From contig CP141139.1 of the NCBI GenBank assembly GCA_035236585.1, positions 16,198,990 through 16,262,989 on the forward strand: 64,000 nt of DNA, in the 5' to 3' direction. Below, one piece after another: positions 12,303-24,896 of the stretch. The position numbers were made by a program, and so were the translations under genes. The notes below the pieces were generated by a model. That model did not search any database. It was not told the DNA's origin and saw only the letters and a list, made by a program, of their open reading frames with translations. Each line of letters opens with the position of its first letter. The first letter of the stretch is position 1. The DNA is from Warburgia ugandensis (Eukaryota > Streptophyta > Magnoliopsida > Canellales > Canellaceae).

Positions 12303-13490
12303 TCAAATCACTCTAAGTAAAGAAGTACTTGAGGCTCTTATGATGGTGAGTACCTCAAACTTCTCGCCATATAGATAATGTCTCCAGGACTTCAGTGCAA
12401 ATACCACTGCTGCTAACTCCAGATCATGTGTCGGGTAATTCACCTCATGTGTCTTAAGTTGTCTCAATGCATAGGCAATTACCTTCCCATGTTGCATCAA
12501 CACCGCTCCTAGTCCATTACCCGAGGCATCGCAATAAACCACATAACCACTTACACCTGATGGTAATGTCAACACCGGGGTGGTAGTAAGCCTCCTCTTG
12601 AGCTCCTTAAAGCTCTCCTTGCAGGCATCGTTCTAAACAAACTGAGTGTCTTTCATGCTCAGGGTAGTCAAAGGTAACACAATCTTCAAGAATCCCTCAA
12701 TGAACTGACAATAATATCCTACTAAACTGATAAAACTGTGTATCTCTATCACCGTCTTGGGCCTCTCCCAATGTATCACTGCCTCAACTTTGGTCGGGTC
12801 TACTGCCACTCCATCTTTAGATACCACGTGGCCCAAAAACTACACCTGATCTAACCAAAAATCACATTTACAGAGCTTGGCATACAACCAATGTCAACGA
12901 AGTGTATCCAATACTGTGTGAAGATGCTCCCTGTGTGCCTCATGACTAAGCGAGTAAACTAAGATGTCATGGACAAAGACAATCACGAACCTATCCAAGT
13001 AAGCACGAAAAACACAGTTCATTAGGTCCATAAACACTACAGGTGCGTTGGTCAATCCAAATGGCATAACTAAAAACTCATAATGACCATAGCGACTCCT
13101 AAAAGCGATTTTCTAGATGTCCTCTTCTCTAACCCCCAACTAATGGTATCCTAATCTTAGGTCTATCATGGAGAATACTCATGCTGATTGGAGCTGATCA
13201 AATAAATCATCTATATGTGGCAAAGGGTATCGGTTCTTTATAGTGACGCTATTCAGTAACTAATAGTCAATGTATAGTATTTGTGACCCGTCCTTTTTCT
13301 TCACAAAAAGGACTGGTGCTCCCCATAGAGATTCGCTCGGCCTGATGAAGCCCTTATCAAGTAACTCTTGCAACTGTACTTTGAGTCCTCTTAAATCTGC
13401 TGGGGCCATTTTGTATGGTGCCTTAGAGATAGGTGATGTACCTGGCACTAAGTCAATAGTAAAGTTAATCTCTCTACTTTGCAGCAATCA
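12303..13490 (-). mobile_element. Reverse transcriptase and RNase H region of the gypsy element, fossil
   Basis: Reverse transcriptase signs in minus-strand order are [30 protein letters not shown] (13260-13487), a central part read with disruptions, then GHVVSKDGVAVDPTKVEAV (12633-12836). RNase H follows with [18 protein letters not shown] and [20 protein letters not shown] (12303-12575). These are standard Ty3/gypsy motifs in standard order. The coding sequence has multiple breaks. Confidence 0.85.
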
Positions 13491-13736
13491 TGGTAACTCC
13501 TTAGGAAAAACATCTGCAAACTCAAGGACAACATCAATATTTTCAATATGTGGCTACCTCCTGTCCCCAATAGTCACATAAGCGAGAAACGCTTTGCACC
13601 CTCATGAATAAAATCGTGCTGCTTTCATAGCAAAGATGGTACATGTACTTTCTAGACTTTTTCTGCCCTGGAACAAAATTTCTAATTGCCCAGGTATAAC
13701 AAGAATGACTAGCTTCTTACAATAGCCTATGGTAGC

Positions 13737-13925
13737 CTAGTAGTTAGCTAACCAGTCCATTCCTAATATAATATCGTAGTCGACCATGTATAATAAAATG
13801 AAGTCTAAGTCCATCCTCACGCCTGATATCTTCACAGGTATCTCCCGAAGATACTCTGTCACCTCTACTGTCTCTCCCATGGGTGTCATAATATCCAATC
13901 CAAATACTAATTTATGCACACACAC
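13737..13925 (-). mobile_element. Aspartic protease region of the gypsy element, fossil
   Basis: The minus-strand translation contains VEVTEYLREIPVKISG and DYDIILGMDWLANY, the 'DVILGMDWL' signature found at the end of the pepsin-like protease domain in plant gypsy elements. It lies between gag and reverse transcriptase as expected. Confidence 0.78.
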
Positions 13926-14008
13926 ATCAAGGCAAGATGCAAAAATGCATGAAATAAAAGAATGAGTGGACCCTGTGTTAAAGAGGGCCCTGACATGTCA
14001 GCCTGAGA

Positions 14009-15190
14009 CTAGAAGAGTACCTTCGATGACCTAGTTCGAGGCCTGTGCCTACCCTGATGTGATGGCAAACACTCGTCCTTGACTATGTGGCATGGTAGTT
14101 GTCTTTGCACCTGTCTCAACTTGCTTCTCCCTCTGTCCCTTAGGACAATCTTTAATGAAATGTCCCACTTCTCCACAACTAAAGCACATGTATTGCTGTC
14201 TCTAGAAAGGTGACTAGTGTTGTTGCTACTGTTGGGGCTGCCTTTGATGCTGTGGATTGTCAAATCTATTACACCCTCGCCTAGGGTGCCAACCCTTGCA
14301 CCTGTCACATCTCTTCTTCTCTGTGTCTCTCTTAGGCTTGGTCTGTGGCTGATAACCTGGTGCTCTATGTGCCTGCATAGCACTAAAAGGTCTCTTGCCC
14401 TTAGTGGGTTGGTACGTGCTGCATCTCGCACAGTCATGGGTCGTGAAGTATTCACCCGATCTCTAAGCCAAGGTGTCAGTCCATCCACAAATCTATCTAT
14501 TGCCTCCTTATCTGAGGCAAACGCATCAAGAGCGAACCTCCTCAGTCGGGTAAATAATTTCAAGTACTGTTGAACCGTCATATCTCTCTACTCCATGGTG
14601 GCAAACTCTTTCTTCAGTGATTGCAATGCATGAGGTGGAAAGTACTATGTATCAAAAGCTTGCTTAAAGGCCTCCCATGTCATTGTCTTTGTAGGGTCTG
14701 GTTGCGTACGTGTAAAAGTTTGTGCCAAAAGCCTGCTCACCCTTCAGTAGGTAGGCAACTACTTGGACTTGATCCTCTTGTGCAATCTTCATCACATCAA
14801 ATGTCCACTTGGCCTCAAATAACCACCGCTCAACCTCCTCAGTATCACCGTCACCATAGAAGGGTGGCACCATCTTCTAGAATCTCTTTAACAGTTTATC
14901 CGTCTTCTTAGAGTCACTCATAGCATCACCCTCAGTGGTCTTAGGTGATGGTGGTGCTTGCACCGGGTGAGTGGAATGAACAGACGAATCCACTGGTACC
15001 AATGGAGGCGGCATCGCAGGGTTAGGGTTCACAACTTGAACTGCAGTCCTAATCTGCTACTGTATGAGGGCTATCAGCCTAGCATCACCTTATTCACCAA
15101 CTCAGCTTCGCGATCCCCTTGATTAGAGGACTCAACAAGTGGGGCAACTGGCGTAGCAGGGGTAGACCTTATCCTTCTTCGAGGAGCCAT
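14009..15190 (-). mobile_element. gag region of the gypsy element, fossil
   Basis: A plausible gag start (MAPRRRIRSTPATPVAP) lies at 15190, about 125 bases after the primer site. Then come VPPFYGDGDTEEVERWLFEA (14664-14873), MTVQQYLKLFTRLRRFALDA and the RFVDGLTPWLRDRV block (14009-14581), typical of the retrotransposon gag domain. A CCHC zinc-knuckle region lies near 14130-14190. The region carries several breaks. Confidence 0.8.
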
Positions 15191-15313
15191 CAATCAAGGA
15201 TTCAAATATCACTAAGTGTAAGTTCCTCTCTCATAATTCTTCTTTAACTACAATTCATGGACTATCACTTACATATAAGTGGACTTTGTAAGGATTATGA
15301 TGGAATAAAGTGG

Positions 15314-15325
15314 GCTCTGATACCA
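15314..15325 (-). promoter_or_regulatory. tRNA-iMet primer-binding site of the gypsy element
   Basis: Minus-strand TGGTATCAGAGC, complementary to the initiator methionine tRNA 3' end, lies two bases inside the 5' LTR edge at 15328. This fixes both the LTR boundary and the element's orientation. Confidence 0.92.
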
Positions 15326-15327
15326 AC

Positions 15328-18300
15328 TGTAACACCCTGGGTTTTTATAACAATTTTTATAATAATAATAATAATAATAATAATAGTCGAGATCTCAAAA
15401 TCAAAAGATTCTATTAATTATTTTAGTAGAGCATTTACTGAAAAACCTCTAGGTGTTATCTCCTTTTTTCAAAAACATCACGACCACTATTAAAAGATAA
15501 ATATAAGTACATAGCAATAAATTTAAGATAATACTAATATCAAATCCAATATCAAAATCAACAACGCCTTTATTTTTAAAATAATGATATCCAAAAACAT
15601 AATACTGTGGTCGATGGTCTATCCATCATAATAATCCACCATACTTAAAGACAAGTCCATAATATATATATCATAATCAAATCCATCTAATGAAGGTATA
15701 CAGTCCATAAAATAGGTTCAAACAATAATCCATCTAACCACTCACATCGAGCTAACTATCAGTCAAATCAAGTAGTCTCCACTACTATCATTGTTCTTCC
15801 ACGGCCTTGCCCTTCCTGATGTCATGCTTGGTATCTTAGGCATTGTAAAACAAAGCAATGCCTCAGTAAGCTATTGCTTGTGTAGGTACATAAACATTTA
15901 ATGTAATAATAAGGAAAAACAAAATATAATAACAATGTTGATACAATGTGTAGGTCAATTATCCATGAAAATATAAGTATCATAAGCAATGTCAATATAA
16001 TCTCAAAACATCATATACGATAAACATGCATCTTATGGATTTAAAACATGATAATCTTGTGGATGTAAAACATGATATGATCTAATATCAATGTGCATAC
16101 AGTAACAAATAGGGCACCCCAAGGTACGTGGGTCCCATACACTCATATAACAGATCATGAGTACTCATATTAATCCTATGAGTGTCGTCACACCCAGGCA
16201 TACAATAATATCTCCATACTCATCATGCAAGCATACAAAATAAGAGTATGGATCGTCATGCCGGAGTAGCAACCCCTCTAAGGTCTCAACCACCGCTGCT
16301 CACTATCGACACCATAATGAGAGACTTAACATCTGTCCCCATGGAAAGGCCCAGACCAGTAGTGTAGACTATCCATGTTACCAAACCCCTACCAAAAGCC
16401 ATCTGTGGCAGGTGTCTATCACATCACAATTTCGGAGGGTGGGTGGCTGGCCCTACTCCCTCCCAACATGATATCCACCAGGTGACAGCACCCGTCATAA
16501 ATCACAAACCACAAAAATCTCGTATCTCGTAAAACCAGGAGCACTCGTGGCTCACAGTCCCCAAGGCACACCCCTCATCCCGGGGTTAGTGTCTCAAAGG
16601 ACTAGCCACCAAGCATCCACCATCAAATTTATGAAAACCCACCAATCTCAATGATGCAATAAAGAAAGATAATCATTAATCATACATAAGATAGGCGATA
16701 TCAATCTCATAAAATAATTTGATCATGAAAACCCATTCAATATACTATCAAAATCTAATATTGGTCATAGCATGAAACATAGAAGATCACAAAATCTCAG
16801 AATACATAAAAGAATGATAGTCAAGCACAATCAACCATGAATGCTATGATAATGCAAAGTTTTAGAAATCAAAACATAACATTAAATGCCGTCACCTACT
16901 TCAATGAGAGATAACCCAATTCAATCATGTAATCTTCTTAGCTCACACGCTTAGATGTACTTGTCAGTATCACAATACTATTTTGTGTTATTTATTTCAT
17001 CTTAATTGAATTTGTGGCGATCCAACCGTTGGATCTTTCTCTAAGATCTCTATTTATGATTTGGTCCTTAATCCCAATGTTATTGGTTATTAATCAGTCA
17101 TATCTCATGTTCATCTACTCATTTTTGTGTGTGTATAAAGTTTACCTTGATATGACAGTTAGATCATCCTTAGATCAACAAATGTCCAAGATCTAAGTTA
17201 AATCAATGGTCTAGATTAATTACTAGAGTAATTACATATAATCTGATCCTTGGGACCCTCATTTAGTATCATATATTATCTAATTGTCCAAGTCCTGGGA
17301 CCTAATCACCCTTTGATCGGCCAGATCTAAGTGATTTGGTACTATTGTATGAATTTGACCTAATTTGACATTATTAGATCAAGATTCTAATACTAAAATC
17401 ATGTCTACACCATCGACATAGTTTCAACGGACCTTTCGGATCGAAGATCGGGCTTCTATAGCCTCCAGAATCTTAGAAAAATCATTTCAGATCAAAATCA
17501 AAGTTTGCACAGGCAGAAGTGTTTACACCTGTTTACATTGGCAAAAAAAGGGTTTTACACCAGTTTACACTAGCGGAATGAGGTTTACACTAGCATAAAA
17601 TGACATCACATTGTGCACAATCACCAGGACGCGCGGTGCGTTTCGGTCGTCCAGGACAACGTGCGTGAGCCCTCCCATGCACGCACGTTGCGCATGCAAA
17701 CAATGGGGCTCCCGTGTGCACTGTCCACCCCTGTGCGTCCTGGTGGATGTCTTGGGCACACCGTCCATCGGGAATGAAGCCGAGCCATCCACCTTCTTTT
17801 GGCTTGATCAGAGCCCTAGATGCTCTGAATTTTTATCTATTTTCACTACTCCTAGGGTTTTTGGGTCCAAAGATCACAATGAACGGTTCATATCTACCAT
17901 CTGAGGTGTCCTTAATGTGGGTCTAACTATGCTCCACGGTTTTGACTTCTTAGGCCATCCAACGGCCGTTCAACCCAGATCCAGCTCGGATCTGAGAGGG
18001 GAAAGTTGGGAAATGATGTAAAAAAAACAAGTTAGAGTGTGTGGCTTACCTGATTAGAGCCAGAGAGTGGAGATCAAGTTCCTCTAGTGCTTGCAAAATT
18101 CTGTGTGTTCTAGCAGCGTGCAAAGGAAAAACAGGGAGTTTTTCTCTGGTTGTTTGGCATGGGAATGGAAGGGGAATGCGTTTATGTAGTTGTAGATCAG
18201 ATTTTATTGCAAGGAAAGGCAGATCACCGCCCTCCTCCATTGGAGTTGTAATGGGAATGGAAAGGGGTGTCGTTATCAAAACGACTCCCTCTAATTCATG

Positions 18301-18510
18301 TCCCTGACAATTTATCAATTTACCCTTATAACTTAAAATGGTCATATCTCACTCATTCGAACTCTGTTTTCAACATTATTTATACCGTGCAATTCCTATC
18401 GACGTGTACTTTCTAAATTTAGTGTTTCAAAACCAAATTCTATGTATAAATTTTTTAATTAATTAATTTTATTTTGTCACTATTTTAGGGTTAAAATTTG
18501 AGGTTATTAC
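15328..18510 (-). repeat. 5' LTR of the gypsy element
   Basis: A 3183-bp LTR without visible insertions, collinear with the 3' LTR. It contains short GTTTACAC repeats near 17520-17595 and a block with repeated GCGCATG/GCACG motifs near 17640-17720. The open frames inside (for example 17565-17904 on both strands) also occur in diverged form in the partner LTR and look non-coding. This copy shows the empty target site of both insertions found in the 3' LTR. Confidence 0.88.
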
Positions 18511-18659
18511 TCATGGTTGGGTCAGGAGCAAGAGAAAAAAAACTAGGTTGAAGGTCAGAGTTGGAAAAAAATCAAACCCAACCTAACCCATTCCATCCCT
18601 AACATGAATAGGAGTGATTGTATGATGCATGATTTTCATAAGCTCTTTGAGTCTTTAAA

Positions 18660-19262
18660 GTAGTATTTTTTTTTTGCATGCTCTTGCTTTCTTTTACAAC
18701 TATCTTTTTGAAATATCCAAGTTTTGCAATGACTCATACAAAACTTTATTTTTGTTTTCCAAGTTGGCAATCCTATCAAGCAAATCAATATTTTCTTTTG
18801 GAAAAACCTCAACTATTGCTCAAAATCTCATACTTTTTTTTCAAGTTTCATTGGATTCAAACAGTGAAAGGATTTGATTTTCCAAAGTTTTCTTTTCTTT
18901 TTCAAAAGTAATATATCTTTTCTAAAGAATTTCTTTCAAAATTTGTATTTTCAAGATCACTAGACTTTTTTGTAAAGAGTGTTTCTTAGGAGTTCGTTTT
19001 TTAAAACCATGCTTCTAAAACTCATAAACAAAATTACTATATTCTTTTCTAAGTTCATTAATAAATAGATCATTTATCCTAAGTTCATCGCCTTGTTGAT
19101 GAGCATCCTCTTCTTCTTCTATTGGCATGAACTTAGACTGGCTTGTCTTCTACTTCTCCAGAAGATGATGACTCTTCACTTCCATACCATGTTGTTGAAA
19201 CTGCATTTTTGTTTTTCTTTTGACTCTTCTTTTTGCTTATCAAGAGTGGACAATTAGGTTTG
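18660..19262 (-). mobile_element. Ty1/copia gag C-terminal piece, fossil
   Basis: The minus strand reads HIKPNCPLLISKKKSQKKNK, the second half of a CCHC zinc knuckle and the basic stretch after it. A serine/acidic stretch (YGSEESSSSGEVED) and Lys/Glu-rich coiled-coil-like sequence follow, as in copia gag proteins of the SIRE type. It is broken. Copia gag continues on the other side of an insertion (22039-22947). Confidence 0.6.
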
Positions 19263-19913
19263 ATGTGTGTTGGCATCAAAATTTCATGCTATCGATGGAC
19301 AATTAAAAAGGTACAGCTTCAGTCACGCTCTTAACTTGCATAATTTATCTAATAAGGTGGCCAAAGGGTATTTAAGATTATGATTTAAAATTCTAGTTGT
19401 TTTACTTTAATAGTGCAAAGCTTAGGAAGAAAACAAGGCAATTCAAGCATGCATTCTAGTGGTCAAACTTTTTTTTAGAAATTATAAAAATGCCATTGTC
19501 TAACAAAACTATTTTCTAGATGACATAAACTTGGAGTTTTCTTGTCAAAATTTTGGTTTTGGGGAATAATGTGACATTTTAAAATTTTTAATTGTTTAAA
19601 ATTAAAGAAATCGCCTTAGCATGTGAGTTTAAAAATTTGTTTGTTCTTGGAGCCAATAGTTGACATTTTTTTCTCTTGGAATTAGGCATTGAGATTATTT
19701 TTATTGAACTCAAATGTGGGAGTGTTTTCATTCATATTATACTATCTTAAATGAATAAAACTAAAACAATAATAAGTTAGGTACTTAAATGACATTATAA
19801 TGTAAATAAGTACCACTTTCTCTCTCCTACCCACTCCCTGTCTCACATTTTGTCCTTCCATCTCTCGCCCCAAGTTATGCACAACTCCTATGTGCTTAGA
19901 GCTTTCCTAAGGC

Positions 19914-19921
19914 TATAAATA
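19914..19921 (+). promoter_or_regulatory. Candidate TATA box in the unclassified insertion
   Basis: TATAAATA within GGCTATAAATATCCCAACCC, preceded by pyrimidine-rich sequence and followed by a purine-rich leader, as in plant LTR promoters. It comes from sequence pattern alone. Confidence 0.35.
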
Positions 19922-20459
19922 TCCCAACCCAGATTCAGAATAGTCACGAAGAAGCCTCAGAGGTACAGAGAAGAGAGTACTAAGAGTTTTTCAAGAGTTG
20001 AGAAGGTGATTCTTTGCCCCTTCCTTCCCCTATTCCTCATATCCCCTATACAAGTTTTCTTCCCAATAAAGGGTAGTGTTAGCCCATGCTCGAGCAAGAG
20101 CACATTTTCTCTGCAAGTTTTCTTTCTCATTAAAGGATAGTGCTTGGCCATGCCTAAGGTTGACTTACTTTTCTTTCCATGCTCGTACGAGGCCTTCCTT
20201 CCTTATGGTTAGTGCTAACCACACATTTGAAAGTTCATTTAACTATCTCTATGATATGGATGAGTTCTCTCCTAATGAGTAGCATCGAAAAGACAATTAT
20301 ATCCTAGTTTTAAATGAACATGATCTTTTAACAAGAGAAAGTTTAGAAGTTTTCCACTCTCAAAATTTTCTAGAAAAGAAAGAAACACTAAAATCATCAA
20401 AGTTGGTCATGGTACAATACATGAAATAGCATCCTTTTTCAAGAGTTGAATGAGCACAT

Positions 20460-20975
20460 CATATATAAAAATGGGCCCCTCCTTTCTTCTAAAATGAAAA
20501 GACTCCTTGAATAATTCAAATACCTAAGGCTCCAAGGATTATAAGAGTGCTTGAATAAATCAAACTCCCAATACTTAAGACTCCAAGAGTAAATCAAAGA
20601 CCATAAAGTCCTTCGACGAATCAGTCCTAAGACCAAAGAGTCATTAAACAAATAAAATTCATAACACCATAGAGTCCTTCAATGAATAAAAGTCCTAAGA
20701 ACTAAGAATTCTTAAACAAATGAAATTATTAAGACCTTGGAGTCCTTGGATGAATCAAAGTCCTAAGACTTAAGAGTTCTTACATGATTAGATTATCAAG
20801 ACCTCAGAGTCCTTAGATGAATCAAAATCTTAGGTCCTAAGAGCCTTTAAACAAATTAGTCTCTAGACTTTGAGTCCACATATGAATCAAAATTCTAAGA
20901 CATAAGAGTCCTTAAAGAAATCAAGTCTTAAGACATTAGAGATCTTGGATAAATCAAAGTCCTATTGAGCCCTAT
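20460..20975. repeat. Degenerate ~66-bp tandem repeat array
   Basis: About eight diverged units of 65-67 bases. Each repeats the frame GAGTCCTT-GATGAATCAAAGTCCTAAGAC then AAGAGTCCTTAAACAAAT. Adjacent units differ at many positions, so the array is old. Confidence 0.8.
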
Positions 20976-21029
20976 TTTATGGCATTTCCTAGATAAATTC
21001 AAAGTCTAATTGGAACCCTAATTAAAAGA

Positions 21030-21330
21030 GTCTTGAAAATCAAGGACTATGCCCAAGCATGTCCATCAACTCAAAGAGTCTCATAAATCAATGAATCTAG
21101 CTAAATAGGTTACATCAACTCAAATAATCTTAGAAATCAAGGATTCTAGTTAAGCAGTTCTCATCGACTTTAAGAGTTCCAAAAATCAAGGACTCTAACC
21201 AAATGAGTCTCACCAACCCAAAAAGTTCCAAAATATAACTCTAGCTAGATAGGTCCTACTGATCTTAAGAATCTTAAAAAGGTGAAGACTTTGATTAAAT
21301 GGTTTTCATTGGCCTAAAATCCATAAATAA
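21030..21330. repeat. Degenerate ~49-bp tandem repeat array
   Basis: About six diverged units of 46-50 bases, each with CTCAAAGAGTCTCA, AAATCAAGGACTCTAGCTAA and a GTCTCATC/GTCCTACTGA end. It follows the 66-bp array closely and shares short words with it (AGAGTC, AATCAA), so the two may be related. Confidence 0.72.
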
Positions 21331-22038
21331 TAAAAATTCTAGTTGGGCATGCTCTACTATCTCAAGGAGCCCTAAACAATGAGCTCTTCATTTATACAAA
21401 TTATAGCATCTTTTATATGACAATAACATAAATGTAAAAGATATACTATGTCTAATTGAGTTAAGCCTCATGCCCTCCTAAAGATCAACTTGTTGATGGA
21501 AATATGCATGCCTTTTCCTTCAACATTGAATGGCTAGAGGAATGCAAAATTAGTAGCTAATGTCATTGTACATCTCCTCAAAAATATTCAAAAAGGATAT
21601 TGCTATATGTTTGATTCTAAAATGAAGCTATCTATGCCTATATGATAAAAGAAAGAATATATAAATGCTATATCTAATACTAAACAAAGAGGCTTCAAAA
21701 GTCATACACTCTTACCAAGTTTAAGTAATGCTTTGAACGATATGCTAGCAAACATATCACATTGTAAAACTAATTCAAAAGATTTTATCCTAAGTTAGAA
21801 CTACAACATAAACCTATTATAGGAAACCAAAGACTTATGTTTATTTAATATACAAGCATCCTATATTTAAGAGTGTCTGTTTTGTATTTTTGTATTGTAT
21901 GTATCAAAGGAAATGTAATTAATAACCATAGGGCTGGAGGAATGTGTTCACATAGCTTGATATAAGTGAAATATAAATTTAAACACCTTTCTCCTTGAAA
22001 AATCAGTCCTCCTATTTTTGGGTGATTGTTTACTTTCA

Positions 22039-22947
22039 TCATGCACAATATGAAATTTGACTTGGACAATGTATCATGGCACCAAGATCTTTTTTGCCAC
22101 CAAGATGATCCATCTTAGATGAAAAGTTCTTAAAGAATCTTCTTCTATCTCTATTGCTCTTACTACTAATCATCTCATTGAATCTTCTAGTGAGAAGAAC
22201 AGCATCCTTACTATCATCATTAAATGATTCACTTTTATCTTTATCAACATTAAAAGTAATACTCTTATCTTTTTCTTTTTTTTTGTATTGCTTCTTCTTC
22301 ACCCTTGCTTTTACTACTTTTCATAGGTCTTCAATGAACCTACAATTTGATCCCACTTCAATGTTTTGAGGTCTTTAACCTCCTAAATGTTTGTAACCTT
22401 TAGGTTTTCAAGATATAAGCAAATATCTTAGAATCTTACTCACCAACTAACCATTCAAGAACTCTTTTTCCAAAACATTCTAATGTATTGATGATATTGG
22501 TGAATCTATGTACATCTTCATGAAGAATTTAGTGGGCTTCAAGGAGAACATCCCATAATCATGAAATAGAGTGTTGATTCTAATTTCACCTAACATGGGT
22601 GACTTAAATCATTACCTTAGATTGCGTTAACTAAAACACATGTTTAGATTACATTGAGCTCATTTGTATTTAGAGCATAATAAAGCATATTCAGTACTCT
22701 TTTCATCCACTTGAGCTTTCTTAAAGTCTTCCTCAATCCATTCACTTATTGAAGTGTAGTAAGGGACACCATTCATAAGCACATAAGGGTTGTAAAGGCC
22801 TTCTTTAAATAATTCCCATAGATTGTATCCTTCAGAGTTAATGTAGACCATCACTAGTAGTTGTGAGACAATCGGGGTTTTCACATACATTTTTAAATGC
22901 AGAACTAATTCTTTGTGTGGGATATCCCTATTTAAAAGCACTTTCAT
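22039..22947 (-). mobile_element. Ty1/copia gag middle piece, fossil
   Basis: Minus-strand pieces read EGYNLWELFKEGLYNPYV and WIEEDFKKAQVDEKSTEYAL (22660-22947), the W...E-DFKKA-ADEKA pattern of copia gag. KSESFNDDSKDAVLLTRRFN then SNRDRRRFFKNFSSK follow (22039-22302), resembling the acidic-then-basic region before the zinc knuckle. It is broken in several places. Confidence 0.65.
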
Positions 22948-23733
22948 AAATGCAATGCAGCAAAAAAATCTTTTATTATAAATTCATTTTGAAAACCCTA
23001 AGGGTCATTTGCTTTCAAAACGAACAAAGTAATTTTTAAAATTAAGACGAATATATATGCATCTCAAATCTATCCAATCACAGCTCACAACCCAACTCTA
23101 ATAATTACATATACATGTCCAAAGGATAGGTCATATACTTACATTCATATTTGTCTATCTTCATTCACTTAATTGTAGTACTAACATTTCCTAATGCATC
23201 TTCTAATCCTATTGGAGCTAATTCTGTAAAAATAATATATTTGGGTGAGTATTCCTCATACTTAGTAGGTGATCTGATATTACTATTTTGAAAACACGGT
23301 ATGTAACATGCATAATTTCAAGAGGGGCTTTTCAGATAATAAAATCATGTAATCAGTTTATATAAACATGGGTATTCATACATAAATCACTTGCTTATTA
23401 TATATTTTCAAGTAATAGAATTTTCCATCAAAATCCATCTATCAATAATATAATCGCTACGAAAATATTAAAATAGTGATCGATCAAACTAGATACTAGA
23501 ATCTCAACCCAACGATAGATATCATACACATGGGTTTCTCAATGAACACATCAAGCTGACATGTCACGAGTACTCGTCTAAGACCATCTCAATACACCAT
23601 GTATGGTGATACCAAAAACCAAAATCATAGGGCCCACTATGCTCACGACCAGACCTTATTCTAAAATTGTGTCTCCAGTATCTAGAGACTAGTTACCATA
23701 GCCTCCACGGCGACTATGGATATGTCCTCTTTG

Positions 23734-23890
23734 CCCCTTCATAAGTTACCTCATTCGGTGATCTGCCCACTTGGAACTCAAGGTTTTGTTCCTTTCATAG
23801 GTTGCCTCAATCGACAATCTACCCACTTGGATCTCAAGGTTTTGTTCCCTTCGTGGGTTGCCTCAATTGGCTATCTACCCACTTAGCATA
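23734..23890. repeat. 57-bp tandem repeat, ~2.7 units
   Basis: Three successive copies of a unit containing CCTTTCATAGGTTGCCTCAA, a variable hexamer region, then CTACCCACTTGGATCTCAAG and GTTTTGTT. Copies start near 23734, 23791 and 23847. It lies inside the LTR at 22950-26221. Confidence 0.85.
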
Positions 23891-23991
23891 GTGCCCACCA
23901 AGCTCATTGGCCCAAAAAAGATATATACATATTATCCAATTATCAATAATCATAAATCATACAATTTATATAACTAGTTTCAAAACATGCG

Positions 23992-24375
23992 AGTAATGCA
24001 TATATAAAATTTGTTCATGAAATATATAAGAAATCATATTTTAAATCAAGATCATGAACCACGAGAACAGTTTGCATAAAAATATCATATCTCAACATCA
24101 TTTCCAAAAGCATACTAAAAACGAAAATAAATTTAAGTAGATTTTGAAATGCAGTTTGAAAACTTAGCAGCATCAGACTACCTACGTTCATATATAAAAA
24201 CTGTTCATAAAATATGCAAACAATCATATTGAAGATCATAAATCACGAGGACAATCCGTATGCTCATTATATGAATATCATATCTCAAAAAGCATATTAA
24301 ACACGATAATAGAGTTAAGTAAATCATTTAGATTTTGGAATGTATTTGAAAACTTAGTAGCATCAGACTGCCTAC
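23992..24375. repeat. Diverged ~190-bp tandem duplication
   Basis: Two copies (about 23992-24184 and 24185-24375) share the order CATATATAAAA-CTGTTCAT, AATCATATT, AAATCACGAGGACA, ATATCATATCTCAA, and end GAAAACTTAGCAGCATCAGA. They are older and more diverged than the 223-bp duplication next to them. Confidence 0.7.
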
Positions 24376-24450
24376 CTTGATGATGTAACTTGGATCATGT
24401 TTTTCTTCGATTCGAATCCTGAATCACCTTTGTAAAGTCTTGAATATTAT

Positions 24451-24896
24451 TTGGGAATAAGAATCCAAGTATTATTTCCCATTCTTTATAGATCATTAGT
24501 TATATATACTGATCAACAGCTAGATCTATTCTTTTGATTATATATCATTGATTAGTATATCTCCAAGCTAGATCTCACTTATAGATCTAATGCTCAATGG
24601 TTAGATTGCCTTTAATAACCTTTATGTCATCAATATCTTGTAATTGAACTATCAAATCTCACAGATCGCCTATTTGGGAATAAGAATCCAAGTATTATTT
24701 TCCATTTTTTATAGATCATCAGTTATATATACAGATCAACAGCTAGATCTATTCTTTAGGTTATATATCATTGATTAGTATATCTCCAAGCTAGATCTCA
24801 CTTATAGATCTAATGTTCAATGGTTAGATTGCCTTTAATAACCTTTATGTCATCAATATCTTGTAATTGAACTGTCAAATCTCACAGATCGCCTAT
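24451..24896. repeat. 223-bp tandem duplication, nearly identical copies
   Basis: Copy one is 24451-24673 and copy two 24674-24896, both beginning TTGGGAATAAGAATCCAAGT and ending CACAGATCGCCTAT. By eye they differ at fewer than ten positions, so this duplication is much younger than the neighbouring repeats. Confidence 0.92.

Larger units (their letters stand above)
4115..18510 (-). mobile_element. Ty3/gypsy LTR retroelement, Tekay/Del-like, nested and broken
   Basis: A two-LTR element read on the minus strand. The parts in order are 5' LTR (18510-15328), initiator-Met primer site (15325-15314), gag (from about 15190), protease, reverse transcriptase, RNase H, integrase, polypurine tract (10806-10794) and 3' LTR (10793-4115). 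The order RT-RNase H-integrase places it in Ty3/gypsy. LTRs above 3 kb, the tRNA-iMet primer site and the integrase C-terminal wording suggest the Tekay/Del group of chromoviruses. The coding region is a fossil with many breaks. The LTRs agree at roughly nine bases in ten by eye, so the insertion is probably several million years old or more. Two later insertions lie in the 3' LTR. I see no clear target duplication around the whole element. Confidence 0.88.
19270..22030. mobile_element. Unclassified insertion splitting the copia gag
   Basis: This block separates two parts of a copia gag near its zinc knuckle. It has no protein-coding signs. It contains a TATA box followed by leader-like sequence (19914 on) and two arrays of degenerate tandem repeats (20460-20975, 21030-21330), features often found in LTRs. 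I could not find its exact ends or a target duplication, so the boundaries are approximate and an LTR identity is inference. Confidence 0.4.

Noticed and set aside
20460-24896. Regularly spaced repeats that could suggest a CRISPR array
   Set aside because: The units are head-to-tail tandem repeats without unique spacers, in a plant genome with introns and LTR elements.
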